Shown here piece by piece: positions 8,858-16,863 of a DNA stretch of 64,000 bases. Both the position numbers and the translations under genes were made by a program. Under the pieces are notes generated by a model, which saw only the letters and a list, made by a program, of their open reading frames with translations, was not told where the DNA came from and ran no database searches. This DNA is from Vogesella oryzae (GTDB lineage Bacteria > Pseudomonadota > Gammaproteobacteria > Burkholderiales > Chromobacteriaceae): assembly GCF_902829295.1 (NCBI RefSeq), contig NZ_CADEPL010000022.1, forward strand, positions 1-64,000. The letters run 5' to 3'. Position 1 is the stretch's first letter; each line of letters opens with the position of its first letter.

Positions 8858-9956
8858 ACATGTGATCTTTACCGAGTCTTCCCGCAATGTCGGCGGACAA
8901 GAGTTGCAGCTGATGCAGCAGATGGCAGCCATGCAGGCGCGCGGCACCGGCTGCACCCTGGTTTGTCCTGCGGGGGGCAAGGTGGATGCCGCGGCGCGGG
9001 GACGTGGCCTCGCAGTAGAAAATGCGCCGTTCCGCAATAGCCTGCACCTGCCCAGCATCCTTACCTTGGCCGCACTGCTGCGTCGTACCCGGGCCGGGAT
9101 GGTGATTTGCCACAGCGGCCACGATGCCAACAATGCGGCGCTTGCCGCGCGACTGGTGCGGCCCCGTCCGTTCGTCCTGCGCTCGCGCACCTATCTTGCG
9201 GGGCGGGTGAAGCCGCTGCCGTACAATGTGCTGGCCGATGCCACCATGGTGCCCAGCCACTATCTGCGTAATGCCTTGCTGGAGAATCCGGCCGTGCGTG
9301 CGGAACGCATCCATGTGGTGTATCCGGGTATCGACTTTACCGCGATTGACCAGCGCTGCAGCGAGCCATTGCCGCCGCATGTTGCCGACTGGCTGGCTGC
9401 AGGACATGGGCCGTTACTGCTGCACGTGGCCATGCTGCGCGGCGAAAAAGGGCATCTGCTGATGCTGGAGGTGCTGGCGCGACTGCAACAACGTTGGCCG
9501 CAACTGCGCTACCTGATCGCGGGCGAAGGCGAAGCCCGAGCCGCTATCGAGGCGCGCATCGCCGAACTGGGGTTGCAGCGGCAGGTGTTGCTGGCGGGGT
9601 CGGTGCTGCCGGCCAGTTGCCTGTTCCGCCATGCCGATCTGCTGGTGATGCCGTCCACTTACGAACCGCTGGGGATGTCGCAGATCGAAGCGCTGGCACT
9701 GGGGGTGCCGGTAGTGGCCAGCGCCACAGGCGGTATTCCGGAAACTGTCAGTCACGAGCACACCGGCCTGCTGGTGGCGCCAGGCGACGTGGATGCCTGG
9801 GTAGCGGCAATCGACCAGGCGCTGTCCGCGCCGGCGGCCATGCGCGCGCTGGCGCAGCAGGGTGCACAAGATGTGCGCGCCCGCTTTTCCGTAGAACACA
9901 ATCTGCAGCAGATTCTGGCGCTGCAGGCCGACTTTACCCGCCGTCAGGCGCGTTAA
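8850..9956 (+). CDS. GT4 glycosyltransferase of the LPS core cluster
   Basis: 368 aa. The start is the GTG at 8850, preceded by AGGAG (8838-8842) and overlapping the end of waaL; an in-frame ATG at 8775 lies deep within waaL. The N-terminus 'TESSRNVGGQELQLMQQM' resembles the acceptor-binding loop of other GT4 enzymes; the C-lobe has 'EPLGMSQIEALALGVPVV' and 'ATGGIPE', the E-x7-E donor motif. It shares the 'ES..N/VGGQE' start and 'NTHSGHD/CHSGHD' motif with the GT4 gene at 11719, so the two are probably paralogues. Sugar specificity unknown. Confidence 0.82.
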   Translation: MLEHVIFTESSRNVGGQELQLMQQMAAMQARGTGCTLVCPAGGKVDAAARGRGLAVENAPFRNSLHLPSILTLAALLRRTRAGMVICHSGHDANNAALAARLVRPRPFVLRSRTYLAGRVKPLPYNVLADATMVPSHYLRNALLENPAVRAERIHVVYPGIDFTAIDQRCSEPLPPHVADWLAAGHGPLLLHVAMLRGEKGHLLMLEVLARLQQRWPQLRYLIAGEGEARAAIEARIAELGLQRQVLLAGSVLPASCLFRHADLLVMPSTYEPLGMSQIEALALGVPVVASATGGIPETVSHEHTGLLVAPGDVDAWVAAIDQALSAPAAMRALAQQGAQDVRARFSVEHNLQQILALQADFTRRQAR

Positions 9957-9968
9957 AAGAGAGAAAAA

Positions 9969-11717
9969 TTGCATAACTCGAATCGAAGCAGCCTGCAGAT
10001 CTATCTGCGTCTGTTGCAATACCTGAAGCCGTACTGGAAGGTGTTCCTGTTGTCGCTGGTGTCAATGACCATCGCTGCGCTGACCGAACCGTTCTTTGCC
10101 CGGCTGATGAAACCGCTGATCGATGGCGGCTTCGTCAACCGTGACCGTTCCGCCATGGTGTGGGTGCCGCTGGCCATCATCGGGGTGTTTGCGGTGCGCG
10201 GTATTACCTCTTTCATCAATGAATACAGTTCCAGTTGGCTGACCGGCCATCTGGTACAGAAGCTGCGCGAGCAGATGTTCGCCAAGATGCTGCGGCTGCC
10301 GATCAGTTACTACGACGACAATCAGTCCGGCCGGCTGGTGTCGCGCATTTCTTACGACGTGAACCAGGTCACCGAGGCCGGTTTCAACGTCATTACGGTG
10401 ACGGTGAAGGACGGCATCACCGCGCTGAGTCTGCTGGGCTGGCTGCTGTATCTAGACTGGCAGCTGACGCTGATCTGTCTGGTGGTCATGCCGGTGGTGA
10501 CACTGTCGATGCGCAAGGTGGGCAAGCGCCTGCGCGGCCTGTCGGTACAGAACCAGCATAATATGGCGCAGCTGACGCAAGTATTGAGCGAGAGCATCGA
10601 TGGCCAGCGGGTGGTGAAAATCTATGATGGTTACTCGCTGGAGCAAAACCGTTTCAACGATGCCGCCATGGCATTGCGTCGCAATCAGGTCAAGCAGAGC
10701 GCTGCCAGCTCGGCTAACACCGGCGTCACCCAGCTGGTAATTGCCTGCGCCCTTGCCGCCATCCTGTATTTCGCCACCGTGCGTGCACAGCACAATAGCT
10801 TTACCGCCGGCGACTTCATGTCGTTCCTGACGGCGATGATGCTGCTGTTCGCGCCGGTAAAGCGGGTGACCGGCGTGGCGCAGGCGATGCAGCGCGGGCT
10901 GGCTGCCGCCGACAGCATCTTTACCTTTCTGGACGAGCCGGAAGAACCGGATACCGGCAAGCAAGCCTTGCCGCAAACCCGTGGCCAACTGCAATTCCGC
11001 GCTGTCGGTTTCAGTTACCCCGGCGCGGAACGCGAGGCGCTGTCCGGCTTGAGCTTCGAGGTACAGCCGGGCGAGACAGTGGCGCTGGTGGGCTCATCCG
11101 GCAGTGGCAAGACTACGCTGGCCAGTCTGGTATCGCGCTTCTATCAACCGACCGACGGGCAGATTCTGCTGGATGGCATCCCGCTGTCCGACATCCGCTT
11201 GGCCGATTTGCGCCGCCATATCGCGCTGGTGAGCCAGGAAGTCGTGCTGTTCAACGATACCGTGGCGGCCAACATCGCCTATGGCGCGATGCGTGATTGT
11301 GATCGCGACAGCATTGTCCAGGCGGCGCGTGCGGCCAACGCGCTGGAGTTTATCGAAGCATTGCCGGAGGGCTTCGATACCGTGATCGGCGAGAATGGTG
11401 CCAAGCTGTCCGGCGGACAACGCCAGCGTCTGGCCATTGCCCGCGCGCTGCTGAAAGATGCGCCGATCCTGATTCTGGACGAGGCTACCAGTGCGCTGGA
11501 TACCCAGTCCGAACGTCTGGTACAGAGCGCACTGGAAAACCTGATGAAAAACCGTACCACGCTGGTGATTGCCCACCGCCTGTCTACCATCGAGCATGCC
11601 GATCGCATCGTGGTGATGTACCAGGGACGCATCAAGGAAATCGGCAATCACCAAGCCTTGCTGGCGCAGGATGGCATGTACGCCCGCCTGCATCAGCTGC
11701 AGTTCAAGGAAAACTGA
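9969..11717 (+). CDS. msbA: Lipid A export ABC transporter MsbA
   Basis: A 582-aa half-transporter with a six-helix ABC exporter domain (residues ~25-310) fused to an ATPase with Walker A 'GSSGSGKTTL' near residue 375, signature 'LSGGQRQRLAIARALL' and Walker B 'ILILDEATSALD'. It flips lipid A-core across the inner membrane as a homodimer. The start is a TTG at 9969 with a weak AGAGAG site; no in-frame ATG precedes the first transmembrane helix. Its place between core transferase genes supports MsbA rather than a drug exporter. Confidence 0.93.
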   Translation: MHNSNRSSLQIYLRLLQYLKPYWKVFLLSLVSMTIAALTEPFFARLMKPLIDGGFVNRDRSAMVWVPLAIIGVFAVRGITSFINEYSSSWLTGHLVQKLREQMFAKMLRLPISYYDDNQSGRLVSRISYDVNQVTEAGFNVITVTVKDGITALSLLGWLLYLDWQLTLICLVVMPVVTLSMRKVGKRLRGLSVQNQHNMAQLTQVLSESIDGQRVVKIYDGYSLEQNRFNDAAMALRRNQVKQSAASSANTGVTQLVIACALAAILYFATVRAQHNSFTAGDFMSFLTAMMLLFAPVKRVTGVAQAMQRGLAAADSIFTFLDEPEEPDTGKQALPQTRGQLQFRAVGFSYPGAEREALSGLSFEVQPGETVALVGSSGSGKTTLASLVSRFYQPTDGQILLDGIPLSDIRLADLRRHIALVSQEVVLFNDTVAANIAYGAMRDCDRDSIVQAARAANALEFIEALPEGFDTVIGENGAKLSGGQRQRLAIARALLKDAPILILDEATSALDTQSERLVQSALENLMKNRTTLVIAHRLSTIEHADRIVVMYQGRIKEIGNHQALLAQDGMYARLHQLQFKEN

Positions 11718-11718
11718 G

Positions 11719-12828
11719 ATGGCAGAAAAACTGCTGACCATCCTGCATACCGAGTCGTCAGTCGGCTGGGGAGGGCAGGAGCACCGTACTTTCAAGGAAA
11801 TGGTGGGGCTGAAGAAGCTGGGGCACCGCGTGTTGCTGCTGACCCGCGCCGGCGCCAGGTTGGCTGCACGCGCCCGCGAGGCCGGTATCGAGACTTTCGA
11901 GATCCCGATCTACAACGCCTTCGACCTGCGTGCCATGTGGCGCATCTACAAGCTGATCAAGGCGCAGCGCGTGGAGGTGGTGAATACCCACAGCGGCCAC
12001 GACAGCATCCTCGGTGGCCTGGCTGGCCGGCTGGCTGGCATCAAGGTTGTGCGCACCCGCCATCTGGCATTGCCGATCACCTCCAAGCTCACCTATTCGG
12101 TGCTGCCGCATCATGTGGTGTCGGTCAGCAATTTCGTGCGCAGCTATCTGATCGATGCCGGTATTCCCGATGATCGGGTGTCCACGGTGTATACCGGGGT
12201 GGACCCGGAGCAACTCAAGGTGGACGGCGAGCCATCGCTGCGCCGCGAGCTTGGCCTGCCGGACAGCGCCAAGCTGGTACTGACCGTAGCCATCATGCGT
12301 ACCGAGAAGGGGCATCGCTTCACCATCCAGGCTGCGCCGCGGATCCTGGCGGCCTGTCCGGATACCTACTTCATCTTTGCCGGCGATGGCCCGCTGTTCG
12401 ACGAGCTCAAGGGGCAGGTGGCTGCCGCCGGGTTGGCCGATCGCATCCTGTTCCTCGGCCTGCGTCGCGACATCGCCAATGTGCTGGCCTCTTGCGACCT
12501 GTTCCTGCTGCCTACCGAGCAGGAGGCGCTGGGAACCGCTTTTATTGAGGCGATGGCCATGGGCCTGCCGGTGATCGGTACCAATGTCGACGGTGTGCCG
12601 GAGGTGGTGCATGACAATGTGAATGGTTTGCTGATCAAGCCCAGCGATCCGCAAAGTCTGGGCGATGCCGTGATCCGGCTGTTATCCGATGACGTATTGC
12701 GTCAGCAAATGGCCGCCAATAGTCGAGAGCTGGTGGCTGCACAGTTCTACGTCGACGTGATGTCGCGCAATATGCAATCGCTGTTGCGCAAAGTGGTGGC
12801 GCAAGGAGAAGGCCATGTCGCGGGCTGA
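11719..12828 (+). CDS. GT4 glycosyltransferase of the LPS core cluster
   Basis: 369 aa, starting at the ATG one base after the msbA stop. 'TESSVGWGGQEHRTFKEM' forms the N-terminal glycine loop, 'NTHSGHDS' follows, and 'EQEALGTAFIEAMAMGLPVI' with 'GVPEVV' is the GT4 donor-binding motif. This arrangement is common for WaaG/RfaB-like LPS transferases and for the enzyme next to msbA in other betaproteobacteria. It overlaps the deacetylase gene by 14 bp. Probably a duplicate relative of the gene at 8850. Confidence 0.83.
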   Translation: MAEKLLTILHTESSVGWGGQEHRTFKEMVGLKKLGHRVLLLTRAGARLAARAREAGIETFEIPIYNAFDLRAMWRIYKLIKAQRVEVVNTHSGHDSILGGLAGRLAGIKVVRTRHLALPITSKLTYSVLPHHVVSVSNFVRSYLIDAGIPDDRVSTVYTGVDPEQLKVDGEPSLRRELGLPDSAKLVLTVAIMRTEKGHRFTIQAAPRILAACPDTYFIFAGDGPLFDELKGQVAAAGLADRILFLGLRRDIANVLASCDLFLLPTEQEALGTAFIEAMAMGLPVIGTNVDGVPEVVHDNVNGLLIKPSDPQSLGDAVIRLLSDDVLRQQMAANSRELVAAQFYVDVMSRNMQSLLRKVVAQGEGHVAG

Positions 12829-13636
12829 TGCCGTACCGGTACTGATGTATCACCACGTCAGCCCCAATCCTGGTCTGGTGACGGTGTCGCCGGAAACCTT
12901 CGACGCGCACATGCACTGGCTGGCGCGTGAAGGCTGGCATGCTTTGCGCGCCGAGGAGTTCGCTGGCTTTCTGGCCGGCAAGCCGGTACCGAAGAAGAGC
13001 GTGCTGATTACCTTTGACGATGGTTATCTGGATAACTGGGTGTATGCGCACCCGGTGTTGCAGCGCTACGGCTTAACCTCATTGCTGTTTACCATTTCCG
13101 GCTGGATTGGTGATGGCGAAGTACGCGCGGTGGCGGGGCAGGGAAGGGCGTTGCCGGAAACACCGGATCACAATGCCTGCAAGCAGGCCGTGACCGACGG
13201 GCGCACCGACCAGGTGATGATGCGCTGGAGCGAGATCGAGGCGGCGCGTGCGGCCGGTACTTTCGAGTTTCACAGCCATACCCATAGCCATGCACGTTGG
13301 GACAAACTGTGTACCAGTCGCGAGGAAAAACGCGAGAAGTTGGCCGCAGACCTTGCCGCGGCGCGAGACACGCTGCAGCGCCGGCTAGGGGCGGTCAGTG
13401 ATCACTTGTGTTGGCCGCAGGGCTATTTTGATGATGACTACCGCGAGGTGGCGCGTGCGGCCGGTTTTAGCCATTTCTATACCGTCGACAAGCATATCAA
13501 TACCATCCGCACCGACCGCGAGTTGATTGGCCGGGTTGTTACCAAAGATAGACGTGATAACTGGCTGGCACAGCGTATGTGGATATACAGTCGCCCCAGG
13601 TTGGGTGCGCTTTATCTGGCTCTGCGTGGCAAATAA
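12815..13636 (+). CDS. Polysaccharide deacetylase (NodB/CE4 family)
   Basis: 273 aa. CE4 motif 1 'TFDDGY' contains the catalytic and metal-binding aspartates Asp68-Asp69, and 'HSHTHSH' is motif 2 with the metal-binding histidines. No signal peptide is visible, so a cytoplasmic reaction on a lipid-linked or nucleotide-linked sugar is likely. As last gene of the LPS core operon it is inferred to remove an N-acetyl group from a core sugar, giving a free amine. Such CE4 proteins beside core GTs are known in several betaproteobacteria, but the substrate is unproven. A strong terminator follows 4 bp after the stop. Confidence 0.87.
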   Translation: MSRADAVPVLMYHHVSPNPGLVTVSPETFDAHMHWLAREGWHALRAEEFAGFLAGKPVPKKSVLITFDDGYLDNWVYAHPVLQRYGLTSLLFTISGWIGDGEVRAVAGQGRALPETPDHNACKQAVTDGRTDQVMMRWSEIEAARAAGTFEFHSHTHSHARWDKLCTSREEKREKLAADLAAARDTLQRRLGAVSDHLCWPQGYFDDDYREVARAAGFSHFYTVDKHINTIRTDRELIGRVVTKDRRDNWLAQRMWIYSRPRLGALYLALRGK

Positions 13637-13640
13637 AAGA

Positions 13641-13665
13641 ACGGGGTTTTTACCCCGTTTTTTAT
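13641..13665 (+). terminator. Intrinsic terminator of the LPS core operon
   Basis: ACGGGGT and ACCCCGT arms with a short T-rich loop, followed by six T residues. It lies just after the deacetylase stop codon. Confidence 0.9.
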
Positions 13666-13677
13666 TTGCTGGATACA

Positions 13678-13686
13678 GGGGGGGGG
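13678..13686. repeat. Homopolymeric G tract of nine residues
   Basis: An uninterrupted run of nine G residues lies in the 150-bp gap between the LPS terminator and the pilin genes, about 100 bp before the first pilin start. Tracts of this kind are slippage-prone; whether this one affects pilin transcription is not known. Confidence 0.7.
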
Positions 13687-13787
13687 TAATCCCCAAATCG
13701 GCTCATTGACGCTTACTCAGCGTGCCCGCAACGTCTTGCGTTTTCATAATTCCATTTGATAGTCTTATGTCATATTGATTTGTGGCG

Positions 13788-14330
13788 ATGACTATGGAGC
13801 GGATGCACGGGTTCTCGCTGGTCGAGATGTTGCTGACATTGGCGTTGTTCACCATTGTGGCTGGATTCTCGGTGCTGGACCTGGGACGGATGATCCGGGT
13901 ACAGCGTTATCACGCGGTGATGAAAGAAGTTGCTACTCATCTCGCCCTCGCTCGCGCAGAGGCTAGGGTACGGCGTTTGCCGGTACATGCTTGCGCTGCC
14001 AATTTCAAAAACAACCTGGACGTACAGGGCTGTCAATCACTGGCGAAAATGCAAGCCCCCTACCATTGGGGGGAAGGGGTGATGGTTTTTTATGACAAGC
14101 AGGGTGGCCGCAGCGATGTTTACGACAGCAAGGAGTTGCTTACTACGGCGGCCATCGAACCCGCGTTGAATCTGCAATTAACCGCGTCCCAGCCCATGCT
14201 AACTTTCAACCCTGACGGCATGATGCGGCACGCGTTGGTGGTGCTGGAGTTTTCAGCTAGACAGGATGCGTGGTGCCAGCGCTTGACGATCTATAAAACC
14301 GGTTTATCCAGTCAGCGAGGGTGCGATTGA
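13788..14330 (+). CDS. Minor type IV pilin / pseudopilin (FimT/GspH family)
   Basis: A prepilin with a short basic leader ending in Gly (MTMERMHG) followed by 'FSLVEMLLTLALFTIVAG': the prepilin peptidase site G|F with Glu at position +5 and a hydrophobic N-terminal helix. The globular part contains Cys pairs. Length ~180 aa fits the FimT/GspH minor pilins that prime pilus assembly. ATGs at 13788, 13794 and 13803 and a GTG at 13782 are all possible starts; none has a convincing ribosome site, so the start is provisional. It overlaps the next pilin gene. Confidence 0.85.
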   Translation: MTMERMHGFSLVEMLLTLALFTIVAGFSVLDLGRMIRVQRYHAVMKEVATHLALARAEARVRRLPVHACAANFKNNLDVQGCQSLAKMQAPYHWGEGVMVFYDKQGGRSDVYDSKELLTTAAIEPALNLQLTASQPMLTFNPDGMMRHALVVLEFSARQDAWCQRLTIYKTGLSSQRGCD

Positions 14331-14746
14331 ATCGGCGCGGTTTTAGTTTGCCCGAGCTGTGCATCTGCTTGCTGATTGCCGGCATCCTGCTGCAGTGGGC
14401 TGTGAGTAGTTATCGGGAACAAATGCGACAGCAAGCGGTGCATGGTGCGGCACTGCTGCTCAAGCAGAATGCAGCCTTCCTGGCGGAATATTACGCGCAG
14501 CATCGACGTTACAAACAAACCGCATCCAGTTGGCCTGCACTTCCTTATCCGGCTTACCCGATCTCGGGAGCAGTATTGTTCTCCATCGAATTTGGCAGTG
14601 GCGCCAGGAATACAGACAACGGGTACTATGTGCTGCGAGCGGTTGATGTTACCAACCGGCTGCGTTATGTCGAGTTAACCCAGACCGGCGTGCTGAAGTA
14701 CTGTCAGCCAGCAGGCAGTGTGGAGGTCTGCAAACTGCAGCCCTGA
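14327..14746 (+). CDS. Minor type IV pilin (PilE/PilA-like)
   Basis: A class III-like prepilin: leader MNRRG, cleavage before 'FSLPELCICLLIAGILLQW', Glu at +5 (FSLPE), then a ~120-aa globular domain ending with a Cys pair ('KYCQPAGSVEVCKLQP') that probably forms the D-region disulfide. I choose the TTG at 14327, which overlaps the preceding stop and sits 6 bp after a GAGG site; a GTG at 14321 would leave no space for that site. The gene is translationally coupled to the FimT-like gene. It is smaller than a typical major pilin (~139 aa) and is read here as a minor pilin. Confidence 0.8.
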   Translation: MNRRGFSLPELCICLLIAGILLQWAVSSYREQMRQQAVHGAALLLKQNAAFLAEYYAQHRRYKQTASSWPALPYPAYPISGAVLFSIEFGSGARNTDNGYYVLRAVDVTNRLRYVELTQTGVLKYCQPAGSVEVCKLQP

Positions 14747-14751
14747 CACAT

Positions 14752-15123
14752 TTACTGGAATAGTGGATGGTGCGGGGCCAGCTCGCGCCCTTCTGCGGCT
14801 ACTACTTCCCAAACCGACAGATGAGCAAGCCGTGGTTGTAACTGCTGAGCCAGTTCGACATAGGAATGAACATCCAGCAGGTAGGCATGTGTTTGCAGCA
14901 ATAGCAGTTGGGCAGAAAGATTCTCAGGCTCCACTTGCACGGTATATAGCAGCACACGTAGTGCTTCTTTGCGCTTGCCGTAGGAAAGGAAAATCTCCGC
15001 TTCGGCGACAGGGTCGATTCCGCGATCTTGTGGTGGTACAAAGCTGCGGCCAACTTGGAACAGTTTTACCAGCCGGGTGATTCCCTGCGATTTACCAAGC
15101 TTGGAGATTAGCTGTTTGCACAT
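14752..15123 (-). CDS. FimV-like C-terminal-domain protein
   Basis: 123 aa, soluble. The stretch 'DPVAEAEIFLSYGKRKEAL' followed by 'LLYTVQVEPENLSAQLLLLQTHA' matches the TPR-like C-terminal domain of the pilus-associated protein FimV, here as a stand-alone protein without the LysM/transmembrane part. An AGGAG ribosome site lies 6 bp before the ATG. It is downstream of aroB on the same strand and converges on the pilin pair. A role in type IV pilus assembly or regulation is inferred from homology pattern and neighbours. Confidence 0.65.
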   Translation of the reverse strand: MCKQLISKLGKSQGITRLVKLFQVGRSFVPPQDRGIDPVAEAEIFLSYGKRKEALRVLLYTVQVEPENLSAQLLLLQTHAYLLDVHSYVELAQQLQPRLAHLSVWEVVAAEGRELAPHHPLFQ

Positions 15124-15205
15124 GGTAGGCTCCTGAATGTTGTCAGGAGATTTTCCGGCTTGTACTTCTTTGTCGCAATTCGTAGAAATGCGTATCCGCT
15201 AGGAT

Positions 15206-16294
15206 TTATGCTTTATCGATAAACCGCCCGGTGAGAACTTGCTGTAGCACGCTTTGCGGCAATGTCGCTAGGTGTGCTTGTCCCAGAGACTTCAGCAGGA
15301 CAAAACGAATCTGTCCATCGCTTACTTTTTTGTCATGGCTCATCAACTCAAGCCAGGTATCAAAGCCGAGGTCCGGACTGATGCTAGGCAATCCCGCCCG
15401 TTCCAGAATGACTTTAACGCGCTGGACATCTGCTTCGTTGAGATGTCCGAGTAAACGTGATGCTTCTGCAGCCAGCAACATGCCGGCACCTACGGCTTCA
15501 CCATGGAGCCAAGTACCGAAGCCCAGGCCGGCTTCAATGGCATGGCCAAAAGTGTGCCCCAGATTCAATAGTGCCCGCACCCCGTGTTCTTTTTCATCTT
15601 GGGACACGATGTCTGCCTTCATCGCACAAGATGTCTCAACCGCATGGGCTAGTACCTTCTTGTCCTTGGCGCGCAGTGCTGCCATGTTCAGCTCAAGCCA
15701 GGCGAGGAAATCGATATTGCCCAGTAAGCCGTATTTGATGACCTCTGCAAGACCGGCAGAGAGTTCACGCTCTGGCAGCGAGTCCAGCAAGTCCATATCG
15801 GCCAGTACGGCTTTCGGCTGATAGAACGCACCAATCATGTTCTTGCCCAGAGGATGATTGATTGCCGTTTTGCCACCAACGGAGGAGTCCACCTGCGACA
15901 ATAACGTCGTGGGAATCTGGATGAATGGTGCGCCGCGCTGATAGCAGGCTGCGGCAAAGCCGACCATATCACCAATTACCCCGCCACCCAGCGCAATCAG
16001 CGTGGTGTTGCGCTCGCAGCGATGCTGTAGCAATGCATCGAAAATCTGGTTGAGGGTTTCCCAGTTCTTAAAGTCTTCGCCATCGGGCAGAACAATGGGA
16101 ATGACGGTAATGCCATGTGACTCCAGAGTTTGACGCAGGCTGGCAAGATATAGCGGAGCTACTGTGGTGTTACTGATCAAGGCAACTTTATTGTGCTTGA
16201 TGTGTGGTAACAGTAGATCAACCCTGGCAAGCAATTGTTGCCCGATGTGAATGGGGTAGCTGGTGTCCGGCAGTGTCAGGTCAAGCGTAATCAT
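15206..16294 (-). CDS. aroB: 3-Dehydroquinate synthase AroB
   Basis: 362 aa. Converts DAHP to 3-dehydroquinate, second step of the shikimate pathway. Motifs: '[10 protein letters not shown]', NAD-binding '[15 protein letters not shown]', '[19 protein letters not shown]', and metal-site '[11 protein letters not shown]' and 'HGEAVGAGM'. The ATG at 16294 is one base after the aroK stop; the upstream extension to 16351 reads through aroK and is not family-like. Conserved pilQ-aroK-aroB order is seen across many proteobacteria. Confidence 0.96.
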   Translation of the reverse strand: MITLDLTLPDTSYPIHIGQQLLARVDLLLPHIKHNKVALISNTTVAPLYLASLRQTLESHGITVIPIVLPDGEDFKNWETLNQIFDALLQHRCERNTTLIALGGGVIGDMVGFAAACYQRGAPFIQIPTTLLSQVDSSVGGKTAINHPLGKNMIGAFYQPKAVLADMDLLDSLPERELSAGLAEVIKYGLLGNIDFLAWLELNMAALRAKDKKVLAHAVETSCAMKADIVSQDEKEHGVRALLNLGHTFGHAIEAGLGFGTWLHGEAVGAGMLLAAEASRLLGHLNEADVQRVKVILERAGLPSISPDLGFDTWLELMSHDKKVSDGQIRFVLLKSLGQAHLATLPQSVLQQVLTGRFIDKA

Positions 16295-16295
16295 G

Positions 16296-16844
16296 TCAGG
16301 GCAATTGGGTGAGAAGTCGTTGTTCCAGGCGTTGCACCAGTGTGTTGACATTCTGACAGCTGGTGTCCATGACTACGTCAGCGATTTCCATGTAGAGCGG
16401 ATCGCGCTGCTGGTAAAGCTGCTCAAGCTTGGCGCGTGGATCAGAGGTTCGCAATAGCGGCCTGCTTTTGTCGTGCTTGGTTCGGGCCAGAATGTCATCA
16501 ATTTGGGCGCGGAGATAAATCACGGTGCCATAGGCTGATAGCATCTGGCGATTTTCAGGTGCCAGAATCGCGCCGCCCCCAGTGGCAAGCACGATGTTTT
16601 GCATCTGACATAACTCAGCAATTACCTGCTTTTCGCGGGCACGGAAGCTTGCCTCGCCTTCTATGTCGAAGATAGTGGCGATTTTAACGCCGGTTCGACG
16701 TTCGATCTCGTGGTCCGAGTCGTAGAAAGTCTTGCCAGTGTGACGAGCCAATGTGCGGCCAACCGTAGTTTTGCCGGCACCCATCAGACCAACCAGAAAA
16801 AAATTGCCTGCCAGTTCCATGGCAGGCATTGTATCGGATTGCAT
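16296..16844 (-). CDS. aroK: Shikimate kinase AroK
   Basis: About 175-182 aa. Phosphorylates shikimate at O3. P-loop '[12 protein letters not shown]', shikimate-binding '[13 protein letters not shown]', 'FRAREKQVI', 'LATGGGAI' and lid 'KHDKSRPLL' are all present. In-frame ATGs at 16844, 16829 and 16820 are possible; the one at 16820 ([11 protein letters not shown]) matches the usual family start best, but none has a clear ribosome site, so the outermost is given. It follows pilQ by 19 bp and is coupled to aroB. Confidence 0.95.
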   Translation of the reverse strand: MQSDTMPAMELAGNFFLVGLMGAGKTTVGRTLARHTGKTFYDSDHEIERRTGVKIATIFDIEGEASFRAREKQVIAELCQMQNIVLATGGGAILAPENRQMLSAYGTVIYLRAQIDDILARTKHDKSRPLLRTSDPRAKLEQLYQQRDPLYMEIADVVMDTSCQNVNTLVQRLEQRLLTQLP

Positions 16845-16863
16845 TATGGCGTGTCTGTGCTAT

